Shown here: piece after piece, positions 1-15,840 of the stretch | Layout of the letters: each line of letters starts with the position of its first letter | Numbering within the stretch: position 1 is the first letter of the stretch | From: Trifolium pratense | Taxonomy: Eukaryota; Streptophyta; Magnoliopsida; Fabales; Fabaceae | DNA length: 64,000 nucleotides | NCBI RefSeq assembly: GCF_020283565.1 | Contig: NC_060062.1 | Span: 5,183,322 to 5,247,321 of the forward strand | Reading direction: 5' to 3' | Translations under genes and position numbers: made by a program | Notes under the pieces: generated by a model | What the model was told of the DNA's origin: nothing | What the model saw: the letters and a program-made list of their open reading frames with translations, nothing else | The model's database searches: none

Positions 1-339
1 CCACTATTAGGAGCAATTTTAAGAATGTTGTATGTAACGTAGACGCTTGCGACAACTGTAACTGCAAGGGTAGTTTCGTCCATTACACAAATTACACGCC
101 CTATATGTTAACGCTCACAATTCAAATCGCTGCTTCTCACTCTTTCAATTCCTAAAACCCAGAAATTCAGATCTAGGGTTTTTCTTCCAAGAAGAAGAAG
201 CCGATAATTCTTTGCGTTTTCAAAGGTAATCCATTACTTTATCTTTTTCTCTAACCAATTTATTTCACAGTCTCTTCAATTTTCGCTATCTGAAACTGAA
301 AGCCCTAACCCTAATCCTAATATACAGAAATCAAAGAGA
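1..339 (+). promoter_or_regulatory. Upstream region and 5' UTR of the UAP56-type helicase gene
   Basis: This is the sequence before the ATG at 340. It is pyrimidine-rich near 120-300. It contains telo-box-like motifs, CTAGGGTTTTT at 173-183 and CCCTAACCCTAAT from 303, which are common near the starts of plant housekeeping and translation-associated genes. No clear TATA box is visible in the part of the promoter that lies inside the window. Confidence 0.5.
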
Positions 340-6683
<6,344 letters not shown>

Positions 6684-7315
6684 TGAAGTTTTGTGACGAT
6701 TTGAAGGCATAATGCAAATATCTAATGTCAGCTGAGTAGCACATCATCAACTGGGTAGCACGTCATCAATTTGAGTGTTTTGACAGTGAATATTTAATGA
6801 AAGAAATTCTTTAAATCCTAACGACAATTAGGGAATTTTAACTGCTCCTAAGTTTGGGAGCATTGTATCGGTTATTCCATCTTTTGTTTTCTTAAGAGTT
6901 ATTCCATATCCTGAATGCTTCTGCTACTGCCTTTTATTGCATATTTTGTAGGTCAGTGTAGCTTGTTTGTATTTGTATTTTTATTGACTTCTTTTTTTGT
7001 AGTGGCACACTGTTCACGCTGTCAATTTTTTTTTGTAGTTTGGTTGTGATTGGATATTTTTTGGCAGATTATTTCATCATTAATTACAATGCTATGTTAA
7101 TGTGTGATTTTGATCAAATTTATTGCTTTCTGTTAAAATATATCACAGTTTTACCAATTTCTCTATATATCAAAGTTTTTCAAATGAAATTATTCTAACC
7201 GTTGAAATACTTTGTGAAAGGTTTTATAAACTATGCTTTTATTTAAGTCGAAGCAAGTTTGACAGTATTATGAATAGGGTTGGTTAAAATTTTCACTGTA
7301 TTAATTTAGATGCTT
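6684..7315. other. 3' flank of the helicase gene; no gene seen
   Basis: This is AT-rich sequence after the helicase stop codon. It probably contains the 3' UTR (T-rich with several TGTA and TTGTA motifs) and then spacer. No open frame of interest and no recognisable repeat was seen. Confidence 0.5.
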
Positions 7316-7317
7316 TC

Positions 7318-7500
7318 ATTTCCAAGGTTTTGGCGCATGACGTCTAAGCCATGTAACAAGCTTGACACAATGCAGCTTCTGCAAAGGCTTAAATAAATAA
7401 ATCAAAGTTCAACAAAAAATACATACAGAGCAGCCATTCATATTTTGAATTAAGTAGTCTATATCATATACTTGCCCAAAACCAGATTTAGCTTAACCAA
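7318..7500 (-). pseudogene. Fragment of an O-fucosyltransferase gene, collapsed copy of the gene at 12.6-15.6 kb
   Basis: The segment 7318-7400 resembles the start of the last exon of the intact gene (about 13240-13320). It shares TGTAACAAGCTTGACACA and the flanking CAGCTT...TGCA pattern. The segment 7431-7490 resembles the start of the preceding exon (about 14190-14250), sharing TAAGTAGTCTA/TGAAGTAGTCTA and ATCATATAC. Order and strand match the parent gene, but the two pieces lie about 50 bp apart instead of about 900 bp, and most of both exons is missing. No open frame remains. This is a relic of a partial duplication. Confidence 0.8.
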
Positions 7501-7694
7501 TTAACCAAAACTTGACCAATATCAATAACTAACATAATAAGTGAAGTGTGAAACCACTGTAACAAACATGAAATGTCAACAATAACTAACTCAATAATAC
7601 ATATGTTTGCTTTGCAGAAACAACCGAATTGAAAACCAAATTCTAATTCAACTATAAATCTGTTATATCAGTATGATCATCACTAATTATTCGT

Positions 7695-8850
7695 CTCCTC
7701 CGTGAAAGCATGACCTATAGAAGAAGCTCACGGGTTCTTGCAATGATAGTTAACAGTTCGGTGATCAATGCAATTACCAAGATATATTAATTTTACGAAG
7801 TTTGGGAAGTACCAACGATATATCATGTAGTTCAAAATGGTATTCACTAGAAGTCCCGGGATAAAGGAGTTTGAGTTCTTCGTGTTGAAGTATCAAGAAT
7901 GAGAGAAAACTCATGATGAGAGATGAAGAATGAAAAGAGTAAAAATGATTCATTGAATTATGATAATAGAATACAATGGTCTTATTTATACTTATACATG
8001 TACTAAGCTAATCTAGAATCTAAAGAGGGGAAGAAAAGGTTGTAACTAACTCTAACAAGTTAGTTACAAGTTTGTTATAACCAACTTGACTAGTTACTTA
8101 AGCTACAAGCCATGTCATCATTCACATTCTCTTTAGATTTTAATACCCTCCCATAAGTTGAACTATGATAAATGTTTATCATATTCAACTTAGATATGAA
8201 ATAACAAAACTTAGACAAAGATAATGGTTTGGTTAAGAAATCTGCTACTTGTTCATCGGTGGATATAGGAAGAAGCTTCATAATTCCTTTTTGCAATTTC
8301 TCTCTGATTAAGTGACAGTCAATCTCGAGGTGCGTTGTTCTTTCATGGAATAAAGAGTTGGAAGCAATGTGAATAGCACTTTGGCTATCACAGTAAAGCA
8401 CTGGTGGCCTAGCACAAGTGATGTTGAGATCATTAAGTAGGTAAAGCAGCCATTAAAGTTCACATGTAGCTGATGATAAGGTACGATACTCAGCTTCAGA
8501 TGATGAGTATTCCCGATTAATGCAGCCTCATATGCTTCCATTTAGGTTTTTAGTATTAAGCGAAAGGTTCTGTTTGTTGTTTCTGCTTTCCACTAATGAT
8601 GATCCTAAGAAAATACAATAACCAGTAGTTGATTGTTTAGTATCAACACACCCTGCCCAATCAGCATCTGCATATCCCAATATTTGAAGTTCTGAATCTC
8701 TAAGGAATAGAATACCAAGACCAGGATTAGATTTTAAGTATCTCAACACTCTGCAGGCAGCATTGTAGTGAGTGCTAAACAATCAGCAATGAAGAAGATA
8801 TCATTCTATATATATGGCATTTGGATATCAAAGCAAGCAAACAACGAAGT
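7695..8850 (-). pseudogene. F-box/LRR-like pseudogene, third copy of the local cluster, split by a copia remnant
   Basis: The reverse strand of 7695-7882 reads as an F-box-family C-terminal region with the segment LPKLRKINIS, matching LPKLRKINLF in the gene at 8880-9506. A one-base frameshift and stops follow, and then sequence resembling GNCIDHRTVNY, like the tail of the gene at 10286-10990. At 7883 the match stops where copia LTR sequence begins. It appears to resume near 8787 (AAACAATCAGCAATGAAGAAG, versus AAACGATCAGCGATAAAGAAG at 9063) and decays within about 60 bp. The gene is therefore broken by frameshift and by insertion. Confidence 0.72.
7883..8782 (-). mobile_element. 5'-truncated Ty1/copia retrotransposon with 3' LTR
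   Basis: Reverse-strand frames at 8090-8401 and 8528-8782 encode the end of a copia polyprotein: the RT tail (NAACRVLRYLKSNPG), GYADADWAGC of the RNase H region, the STTGYC and LYCDSQSAIHIASN motifs, and ADFLTKPLS. Frameshifts separate the pieces, so it is dead. A probable 3' LTR spans about 7883-8145. In the plus sense it starts TGTTGAAG; at the other end the minus strand shows a polypurine tract GGGAGGG followed by TATTAAA, an imperfect inverted match to TGTTGAA. Gag, protease, integrase and the 5' LTR are absent. It sits inside an F-box pseudogene. Confidence 0.85.
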
Positions 8851-8879
8851 TAATCATGATGATCACAGGTAAACTTCAA

Positions 8880-9506
8880 TTACAAATCGATGGTAAAATG
8901 TCTCTCCCATAGAGAACTAAAAAGTTTATAACTCATTTCATCACCAAATAAATTAATCTTGCGGAGTTTGGGTAGTGGCAAGAATTGATGATAATTATTA
9001 AACACGGTATTATATGCAGGATAAATAGTGCGAAAATTGAGGTTGAGTTCTTCGAGTAAAGGGAAACGATCAGCGATAAAGAAGAGTTCGCTCACGTCAA
9101 CAAAATAATTGTTGGAACAAGTGAGAGATCTCAAATTTTTCATCTTTTTGGACAGAGCTCGTAACTTACTTGCAAGAATATTGTTGGTCTTGGAGATATT
9201 GAGTGATTTAATGTCTAAAAGGAGAGTGGGGATTATGCAGAGAAGGGCATCAAGGCCGGCTATATTGGAGAATGATGGGAGATTGAGGGATGTGATGTTG
9301 GGGAACCTGTAGAATAGGCAAGGGAGGAAAGGGATTGTTTGGTTGGTAATTGTGACAGTGGACCGGACACGATTGGTGATGGAGAGAAACTGTTTAGAGA
9401 CGAATGAGAGAGACATCAAAGTGGCGTCGTCCCCGTCATGGAATTTGATAATGTACTCCCATAACTCCTCTGGTAAATAAGAACATGGTTTTGCTGCTGC
9501 CGCCAT
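8880..9506 (-). CDS. Short F-box/LRR-like protein (208 aa), possibly truncated
   Basis: The predicted role is substrate recognition in an SCF ubiquitin ligase. The F-box lies at about residues 9-50 (CSYLPEELWEYIIKFHDGD, then LSFVSKQFLSITN). It is followed by leucine-rich segments (FPNITSLNLPSF, DIKSLNIS, MKNLRSLTCSNN, FPLLEELNLNF, LPKLRKINL). I chose MAAAAKPCS at 9506 because the paralogue at 10990 starts MAAAKRK, while the 49 extra residues of the longer open frame contain a duplicated IPKATG stretch and have no counterpart. Legume relatives usually carry a much longer LRR region, so this copy ends early. It may be a truncated gene or a pseudogene that still has an open frame. It has a paralogue and a broken copy as neighbours. 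Confidence 0.7.
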   Translation of the reverse strand: MAAAAKPCSYLPEELWEYIIKFHDGDDATLMSLSFVSKQFLSITNRVRSTVTITNQTIPFLPCLFYRFPNITSLNLPSFSNIAGLDALLCIIPTLLLDIKSLNISKTNNILASKLRALSKKMKNLRSLTCSNNYFVDVSELFFIADRFPLLEELNLNFRTIYPAYNTVFNNYHQFLPLPKLRKINLFGDEMSYKLFSSLWERHFTIDL

Positions 9507-10285
9507 CGTTAAGAACAGAATAATGTATTTCTGTTCCGTGGGCGATAATGATAAACCTGTTGCTTTAGGAATAGGCCGGCAACACCGCATACTCCACCCA
9601 TAGAAACCCGTTGCTTTAGGAATAGGCAATGCTTGAATTTCTACATTGTGCAACAGTATTTGTGAGGGATCAAGATATCACATCACAACAAACAGGTGTT
9701 GAACAATTCTAGAGCTCCAAGCTTCTGTAATTGCAACACAATGTCATTTGTCAATTTAAGAGCTGGCTCATATTGTATCCCAAATTCAATATAATAACAA
9801 ATAATTCTTCCAGTGATCACACACTTTCAAGAATATAATCATTGGAAAACTCAACTACAAAAATCTACAAAACGAAATTGCCTTATCTCCAAGATACACA
9901 TTCAGGAATATATTAATTGGATAACTCAATGCAAAAATCAATTAGTAAACTTCTGTACTCTGAAATCTGAAATAAACTACACTGCACAGCCAGCAGAAGA
10001 CAGAATTTTTAGCAGCAGCAGCATCAGAAGGTAAAAGAACAGTATTCATATCAGGCAAAGAACTTCCAAATTCATCGTCTGCAATAAGTCGCGGTCCAAA
10101 CACCAAAATAATATAAATCATTCCTAAGCCAAATTGAAAAAAGAAAATATTAGATTTATTATTGTTCATATTCTTGTGAAACAAATTAGGCTCATATCGT
10201 TAATTAAACCACTATATCAAAAATTATGTACCTGTACTCAAGGATCAGAATGATTTATTGGTTCTATTGTTGTGCTTGTCTTTTA
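9507..10285. other. Spacer between two F-box genes; no supported gene
   Basis: The part before 9653 contains a short duplicated element (TTGCTTTAGGAATAGGC at about 9562 and 9610). An 80-codon open frame lies at 9942-10184 on the minus strand, but its product has no recognisable domain and is of low complexity, so it is not called. Confidence 0.45.
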
Positions 10286-10990
10286 TTATTTACTCAAGTT
10301 GACCTCTTGAAGAAAATGAAAATCACACTTCTTCTTGCAAATACAGCAAATAGTTCGGCGATCGATGCCAGATAAATCAATCCTGCGCCGTATGCGACAG
10401 TTCAACCATCCTCCATCATGATCACGAATAACTGCAGAATCAAATACAACAAAAGACCTACGATAGGTGGTATATAGGAATTTAACTGCTTTGAGTAAAG
10501 GAAAACAATCAAAGACGACGGAGAGATCTTCCCTCTGGGTAATGCCAGTGGTACAAACCATTCTCAAACAAGTGAAATTGTTCAAATTTATCATATTTTT
10601 AGACAAAGCTTTCAACCCATCAACATGAATATTGCTGTTGAAGTTGGCGGCAAGATAGAGAGATTTGATGTCTGATAAAGGGAAAGCGGAGATTTGGGTA
10701 AGAAGTGTGTCACAGTCATCTCTTTTGCAGGAGAGACTGAGGAGGAAGAGGGATGTGAGGTTGGGAAACCTATGGAAGAGACGAGAAAGGTAAGGGATTG
10801 TTTTATAGGTGATTTTGAGAGAGACTCCGAATTGGTTTGTGATAGACAGAAACTGTTTGGAGACAACAGAGAGAGACTTTAAAGTGCGGCGGTCACCATT
10901 GAAGGATTTGAAGATGCGCTCCCATATCTCATCTGGTAAATATGAACACACCATTGTTGCCGCCACTATCTTTCTTTTTGCTGCTGCCAT
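10286..10990 (-). CDS. F-box/LRR-like protein (234 aa), paralogue of the gene at 8880-9506
   Basis: The predicted role is an SCF substrate-recognition subunit. F-box at about residues 14-55: CSYLPDEIWERIFKSFNGD, then LSVVSKQFLSITNQF. Leucine-rich stretches follow (FPNLTSLFLLSLS, DIKSLYLAANFN, NLNNFTCLRMV, FPLLKAVKF). The C-terminus is unlike the sister gene and has a cysteine-rich tail (CCICKKKCDFHFLQEVN) before the stop. The start MAAAKRK matches MAAAAKP of the sister copy. It is single-exon as read. The protein is shorter than typical F-box/LRR proteins, so a 3' truncation or an unseen downstream exon is possible. The tandem arrangement with two other copies fits the fast birth and death of this family in legumes. 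Confidence 0.72.
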   Translation of the reverse strand: MAAAKRKIVAATMVCSYLPDEIWERIFKSFNGDRRTLKSLSVVSKQFLSITNQFGVSLKITYKTIPYLSRLFHRFPNLTSLFLLSLSCKRDDCDTLLTQISAFPLSDIKSLYLAANFNSNIHVDGLKALSKNMINLNNFTCLRMVCTTGITQREDLSVVFDCFPLLKAVKFLYTTYRRSFVVFDSAVIRDHDGGWLNCRIRRRIDLSGIDRRTICCICKKKCDFHFLQEVNLSK

Positions 10991-11039
10991 TGTTACGATA
11001 ACAAAATCTTGCGGTCATACTAGCGATGCCTGCATGTGT

Positions 11040-11960
11040 CTAACTTATATGTGTTATATTACGGTGAGTTTGTTAATATAAAAAATCAAGGGTATCATGA
11101 AAAGTTCACACAAAAACTCATATATTCTCTTTATATATACTAGCGGGTCAGACAAACGCATTTTAAACGCGCCTGCCTGTGTCTAATTTATGTTCGATTA
11201 AAAAATATATGTCTTATGTTATGGTGAGTTTGTTAATAAAAGAGATTTTTGCTGCTAAAAAAAGATGTGCCTTATGGTGAGTTTGTTAATAAAATATTTT
11301 TATTACTACTAAAAAAATCGGGAATAGATTCTCTCAAGTGTAATTTACACTTGAGAGAATAAAGTGTGGTTTGTTACCCTTGATCAAGAGAGAGAAACAT
11401 ATAAAAATTTAGAGAAAATAAATTTAGATGGTGTTAAATTACACTTTATTCTCTCAAGTGTAAATTACACTTGAGAGAATCAATTCCCAAAAAAATCAAA
11501 GGTATTGTTGGTATTATGAAAAGTCCATACCAAAACTCATGTATCCTTTTTATATATAGTATAGAATAGAATAGTATAAATATATTCTACCAAAAAAAAA
11601 GAATAGTATAAATATAGACTAGAGGGTCAGGCATGCGCGTTCCGCGTCTTCCTGTGTCTAACTTATGTCCAATAAAAAAGATATATCTTATGTTATAGTG
11701 AGTTTGTTAATAAAATATTTTTGCTACTAAAAAAAAGATGTGTCTTATATTATTGTGAGTTTGTTAATAAAATATTATTGTTGTTAATGAAAGATTTTTT
11801 TTTCTACTAAAAATAGATATAACTTATGTTATGAATTATGATGAGTTTGTTAATAAAAGATTTTGTTGCTATTAAAAAAATCAAGGATATTGTTGGTATT
11901 ATGAAAAGTCCACGCCAAAATTTACGTATCTCTTTATGGTGAGTTTGTTAATAAAACTCT
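11040..11960. repeat. Degenerate repeat array built on GTGAGTTTGTTAATAAAA
   Basis: The motif GTGAGTTTGTTAATAAAA, or a near match, occurs at about 11064, 11224, 11276, 11699, 11756, 11843 and 11938. Several copies are preceded by TGTCTTATGTTATxGTG. A longer block (GGGTCAGxCAxxCGC..., CCTGTGTCTAACTTATGTxC) occurs near 11030, 11142 and 11622. The motif TTATGAAAAGTCCA also recurs. The array is interrupted by the MITE at 11320-11488. Its origin is unknown; decayed ends of a larger transposon family are possible. Confidence 0.8.
11320..11488. mobile_element. 169-bp Mutator-type MITE with 9-bp target-site duplication
   Basis: A perfect 9-bp direct repeat AAAAAAATC flanks the element (11311-11319 and 11489-11497). 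The ends are inverted repeats: GGGAATAGATTCTCTCAAG at the left against GGGAATTGATTCTCTCAAG read inward from the right. Each terminal repeat also contains a palindrome centred on TTACACTTGAGAGAAT and its complement, so each end can fold on itself. The 9-bp duplication is characteristic of the Mutator superfamily. There is no coding capacity. Confidence 0.85.
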
Positions 11961-12576
11961 AAAGGTCCGTTTGATCCGCTAAAAACTAACTAGGCAGGTC
12001 CTTAATGTGACATCTATGAATTGTAAATTTATTATCAAATAATGTGACATCAATGAATTGTAAATTTATTATAGCATAATTTTTTTTAATATATTTATCA
12101 CATATTACTGTGTCAAAATGATACCAAAGAAAATATTTTGTTTTGTATAATTAATAAAATGGATGTTATATAATTAGTAAATATTTTATTTTTACGTAAT
12201 TCATTGTGAATGTGACTCTTCTAAAATTATATAATTAAGATCTAGTTGGAAGGTTGTTTGCTATCAAAGTATAGTGTATCATTAAATGGATTTGTGAATG
12301 TGACTCTTCTAAAATGTGATTTCACTTTAGAACATAAAATAAACCATTTCAAAAATCAAACAATTAACATCAATTTGCAGGTAAATATAATATCAAATTA
12401 TTGGTTTATTGATGAATAGTTGAGATTACTAACTCCAACCTTCAAAGAAATTGCTCAATTTAGAGGAACTACAATATAAGGAGTGCCTTTCTGAAAAGTG
12501 AAATACTAGAACTTAACACTGAAAATTAAATTAATAAATAGGTAAAAAAAAAAAATGATGAATCTAAGATACAAAA
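11961..12576. other. AT-rich spacer with a 37-bp tandem repeat; no gene
   Basis: A 37-bp unit starting GTGACATC(T/A)ATGAATTG is repeated at 12007 and 12044. Further on, GTGAATGTGACTCTTCTAAAAT occurs near 12207 and 12295, and the end around 12420-12480 resembles the right side of the MITE at 4300-4482 (GAGATTACTAA...GCTCAATTTAGAGGA). It is probably decayed transposon sequence that includes the 3' flank of the next gene. Confidence 0.5.
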
Positions 12577-15500
12577 TCACAACTTGAATTCACAATAACA
12601 CTCGGGAAGAGCGGAGCCTCTTCCCGCGACAAACTCGTCTCTGTGAACCTTCCATAGGGCTTGCATCAACTCTTTTCCCCTCAGACCTTGTGAGGTTAAT
12701 TCAGCAAATCCTCTTCTGCTCAAAAATAGTGTTTTGTACAACCCTGTGAAAGCTCTCATTGCTGCAACCATCTTGTCCATGTTCCCAAAATATGTAGCTA
12801 TATAAGAATCACTATTAATAGATATATAATAATCCAATGCAGCTTTTGTATTGCCATGCATGCTTGTGAAATCTTCTTCATTGAGAAGGCTAGACTTGGT
12901 GAAGATGTTAGTGTAAATATTGGTTAATCCTTCGATTTCCATCAGACCATCTCCAGCCGCAAGATATATATTTGTGGTCGGTGGAATGGAAAGAGATTGA
13001 AGTATTAAAGCTGTCTCGTTAGGTGTGAGGGGACATTTCCCGCGCTGTCTCCAAACGCGGGCTAACTCTCCAGTCCATGGTTTTCTCTCCACTAATGCTA
13101 CGGCTGCTTCTACAGCTTTGATGGAAGCAGGTGAAAGACCGGGGTATTGGCATTGGCTGTATGCAACCATGTCCGGCTCAAAACGAAGATGGAGTGACAA
13201 AAAAGGTTTAGGTATTGCATCTAGAAGCTTAGAGGCTTTCGTTTCCAAGGGTTTGGCAAGACGTAATGCCTTGTAACAAGCTTGACACAGAGCAGCTTTT
13301 GCATACAAAGGGTATCTGCAAAAGGAAAAATCAAAGAAAAAAAAAAGCAAAAAATTCAATTACAACTGTGATGTTGAATAGCATTCCCTCTATTTTGTTC
13401 TCTAATTTATGTGGTTTGGTTTCAGGAGAACTGAAGCTGCGTAGCCATTATTAGTAAAATGCTAAGAATATACAGAGACTAAACCACTAATATAATCCTT
13501 TAAAAATTGTCTCTATCAGATTAGTCCTAAAATAAGTGGAATTAAAAATGTAAATCCTCGGTCATTTTAGTTCGGACGCTGCCCTCCATTAACAAACATT
13601 TCAAATTTGTCCCTAAAGTTGAATACTTATAATCAAACTACTCCCGAAAAGATTAATTATAAATGTCAGATTAGTCCTTATAAGTGTTGATTAAAATTAA
13701 AAATGCTACTCAGAATATAATGTCTAAACAAAAACGATCGAAAATTTATAGTTTTAGGTACAAATTTCTCTTATATCAAGGACTAAGTTGGGGATATACT
13801 CATCATAAGCATTAGCTAAATAGAGTAAAATCCCTCTATCAGATTATGGGGAAATAGAAAGAAGAAAAGAAAAAAAGACACATGGAAAAACATTCAGTGA
13901 GAAATTGTTTGAATGAAGAATATCCTAGATGTTTATGGCCTCAAAATCAATTAATTTATGGTCTTAGAACTAAAAATGCGTTGGTTGTCACATAATAGTA
14001 GACAGAAATAAGATATGCAATCATACCTGTCCCTTCTTTGGGACATTGCTGGTGTGATTGAAATGTATTTGTGTTTTAGAAGAGATGGGAGAACACTTTC
14101 AACATAATCAAATTGGCCTTTCCTTTTGCTACAGTCCACTGGAACAGGTTCTTTTGTTGCAATCTCCGGAGGTAATGTTTTGACAACTTTGACAAAACCA
14201 TTCATGTGTTGAATGAAGTAGTCTAAATCATATACATCCGCAAAACCACTGTAATAGAATCAACCAATAATCATTATTTCAATAAGAGCTTGCAAATAAA
14301 AGCAATTCCACAGAAATGGAAAGATAAATTGCCTTGATTCATTCCAATATGAAGCCACTTCAAACTTTGGCAGGACAAGTGTTGCATTTAATAGCCGAGC
14401 GACGCCCACACCATCACAAAACTGCAATCATGATACATTTTATCTCAATTTCAAGAAACAAGCAAAAGAGTATTTAGCATCATTGAAGTGTCCAGAATTG
14501 AAATTAAGGAATTCTCATCAAGCACTCACATCTCTTCGCATCTGATTGAGGCCTCCGTAGCAATCCACTCTGATATATCCATTGGTTTCCAATGGTAGAG
14601 CTGCACCATTTCAAGAATAAAAAAAACGAAAGCAATGTCTGCAATGAAAGCCAATTAAGGTTGATTCAGAAAATAAAAAGCCAATCATCTCATCCCAGGT
14701 CTCAACCTAACTTAACCCTATGTCCCTATCCATTGCAAATTACATTAGCCAAATTAAGAAATCCTGAGTTGAACTTCCAAGTTCCAACATCACCAAAAAG
14801 CTAAGCCTTTCCCCAATTTCTAATCATTCAAAAACAAGTAGATCCATTCCAAGTAATGTCAAAAACTTTAATCAATGAAGCATTGACACAAACACATACA
14901 CCAAACACCACATTGACGCAACTATCAGTGTTATGTCGGTGTCAGACACACCTTCAATCTAAAGTGTCACCAATGATTACATACATTTAATCACTACAAA
15001 AAATTATAGCTATACAAATGAGAATCAAGTGCTAAGTTTATGGTTGGTGTCAGACACGCCTTCGATCTGAAGTGTAAGCAATGCTACATTTAATCACTAA
15101 ACAATTATAGCTATCCAAATGAGAATCAAGTGCTATGCTTATGAACTCATTTTCACTAAACCAATCTAGTAATCACAAAATTACATTAAAAAGTAACCAA
15201 ATTTTAACCTTCAAAACTTAGTAAAATCAAATATGATTTGATTAAGCAAAAAGTACCTGTTAGATGCCCTTGTAGCCACCACTTGCAAGGTCTCCATTCC
15301 ATGAGTCTCCGAACACTCCATATATCAACCTCCCCTCTGCAACCCCACAAATTTCATAGATCAGTAATAAGTAAAAATAATTAAAAAAATTATTGCACAA
15401 GATAATAAAGTTTCTATATTGAAAATACCCAGTTGGCAAGTTCAAATCTTTTTGGGATATTAAACAGAAATAGAAAGAGGGAAATTGAAATTGTGAAGCT

Positions 15501-15631
15501 TACAGTGAGGGTTCTCGAGAAATTGGATTGAGGGAAAAAGGGTAATGAGGAGATAGCAATGTGAAAACGACAAGGAGAGTGAGTGAAACGACAAAGATGG
15601 TGAATAAGGGTTTTACAGAGAAAACGACCAT
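12577..15631 (-). CDS. GDP-fucose protein O-fucosyltransferase family protein (6 exons)
   Basis: Plant O-fucosyltransferase-like glycosyltransferase (PF10250 type), a predicted type II membrane protein of the Golgi. Minus-strand exons: 15631-15504, 15336-15257, 14600-14530, 14421-14333, 14248-14027, 13315-12577, giving 442 aa. Residues about 8-27 form the signal anchor (FTIFVVSLTLLVVFTLL). Family landmarks are WRPCKWWLQGHLT, IRVDCYGGLNQMRRD, the region around FADVYD, SLHLRFEPDMVAYSQC with the conserved HLRFE, NIYLAAGDGLMEIEG, TSMHGNTKAALDYYIS and the C-terminal CEFKL. The ATG at 15631 is chosen because the hydrophobic anchor follows directly, and a (GA)n tract at 15686-15703 marks the 5' UTR. 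Intron 4 needs a GC donor (14332-14331). All exon phases are consistent. The acceptor substrate is unknown. A broken partial copy lies at 7.3 kb. Confidence 0.92.
14938..15160. repeat. Tandem duplication of about 107 bp in O-fucosyltransferase intron 2, GTGTCAGACAC family
   Basis: Two diverged copies start GTGTCAGACAC(A/G)CCTTC at about 14938 and 15045. Both continue with AATCACTA, AATTATAGCTAT and GAGAATCAAGTGCTA. The core (GTGTCxGACACGCCTTCxATCTGAAGTGT) recurs at 21.7, 35.6 and 49.4 kb and is a dispersed legume-type repeat. Confidence 0.8.
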
Positions 15632-15840
15632 TGATTTCACAGAATTGGTTATCAAGATATGATCTTGATTGTGATTACAATGGAAAGAGAGAGAGAGAGA
15701 GAGAATGGAAGAAATTGATCAAGTGTTTATTTTATTTGAAAAATAAAATAATGCAACTCTTTTTCTTTTTTTATAAATCAATGCAACTTACTCCACCGAC
15801 ATAATTATAATATATAATTATTTTTTGGTTAATATGGATC

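Noticed and set aside
9507..9653. 49-residue N-terminal extension of the F-box protein
   Set aside because: It contains a duplicated IPKATG stretch, has no counterpart in the paralogue, and the paralogue starts at the equivalent Met.
9942..10184. 80-codon minus-strand frame between the F-box genes
   Set aside because: It has no domain, biased composition, and no promoter or homologous copy nearby.
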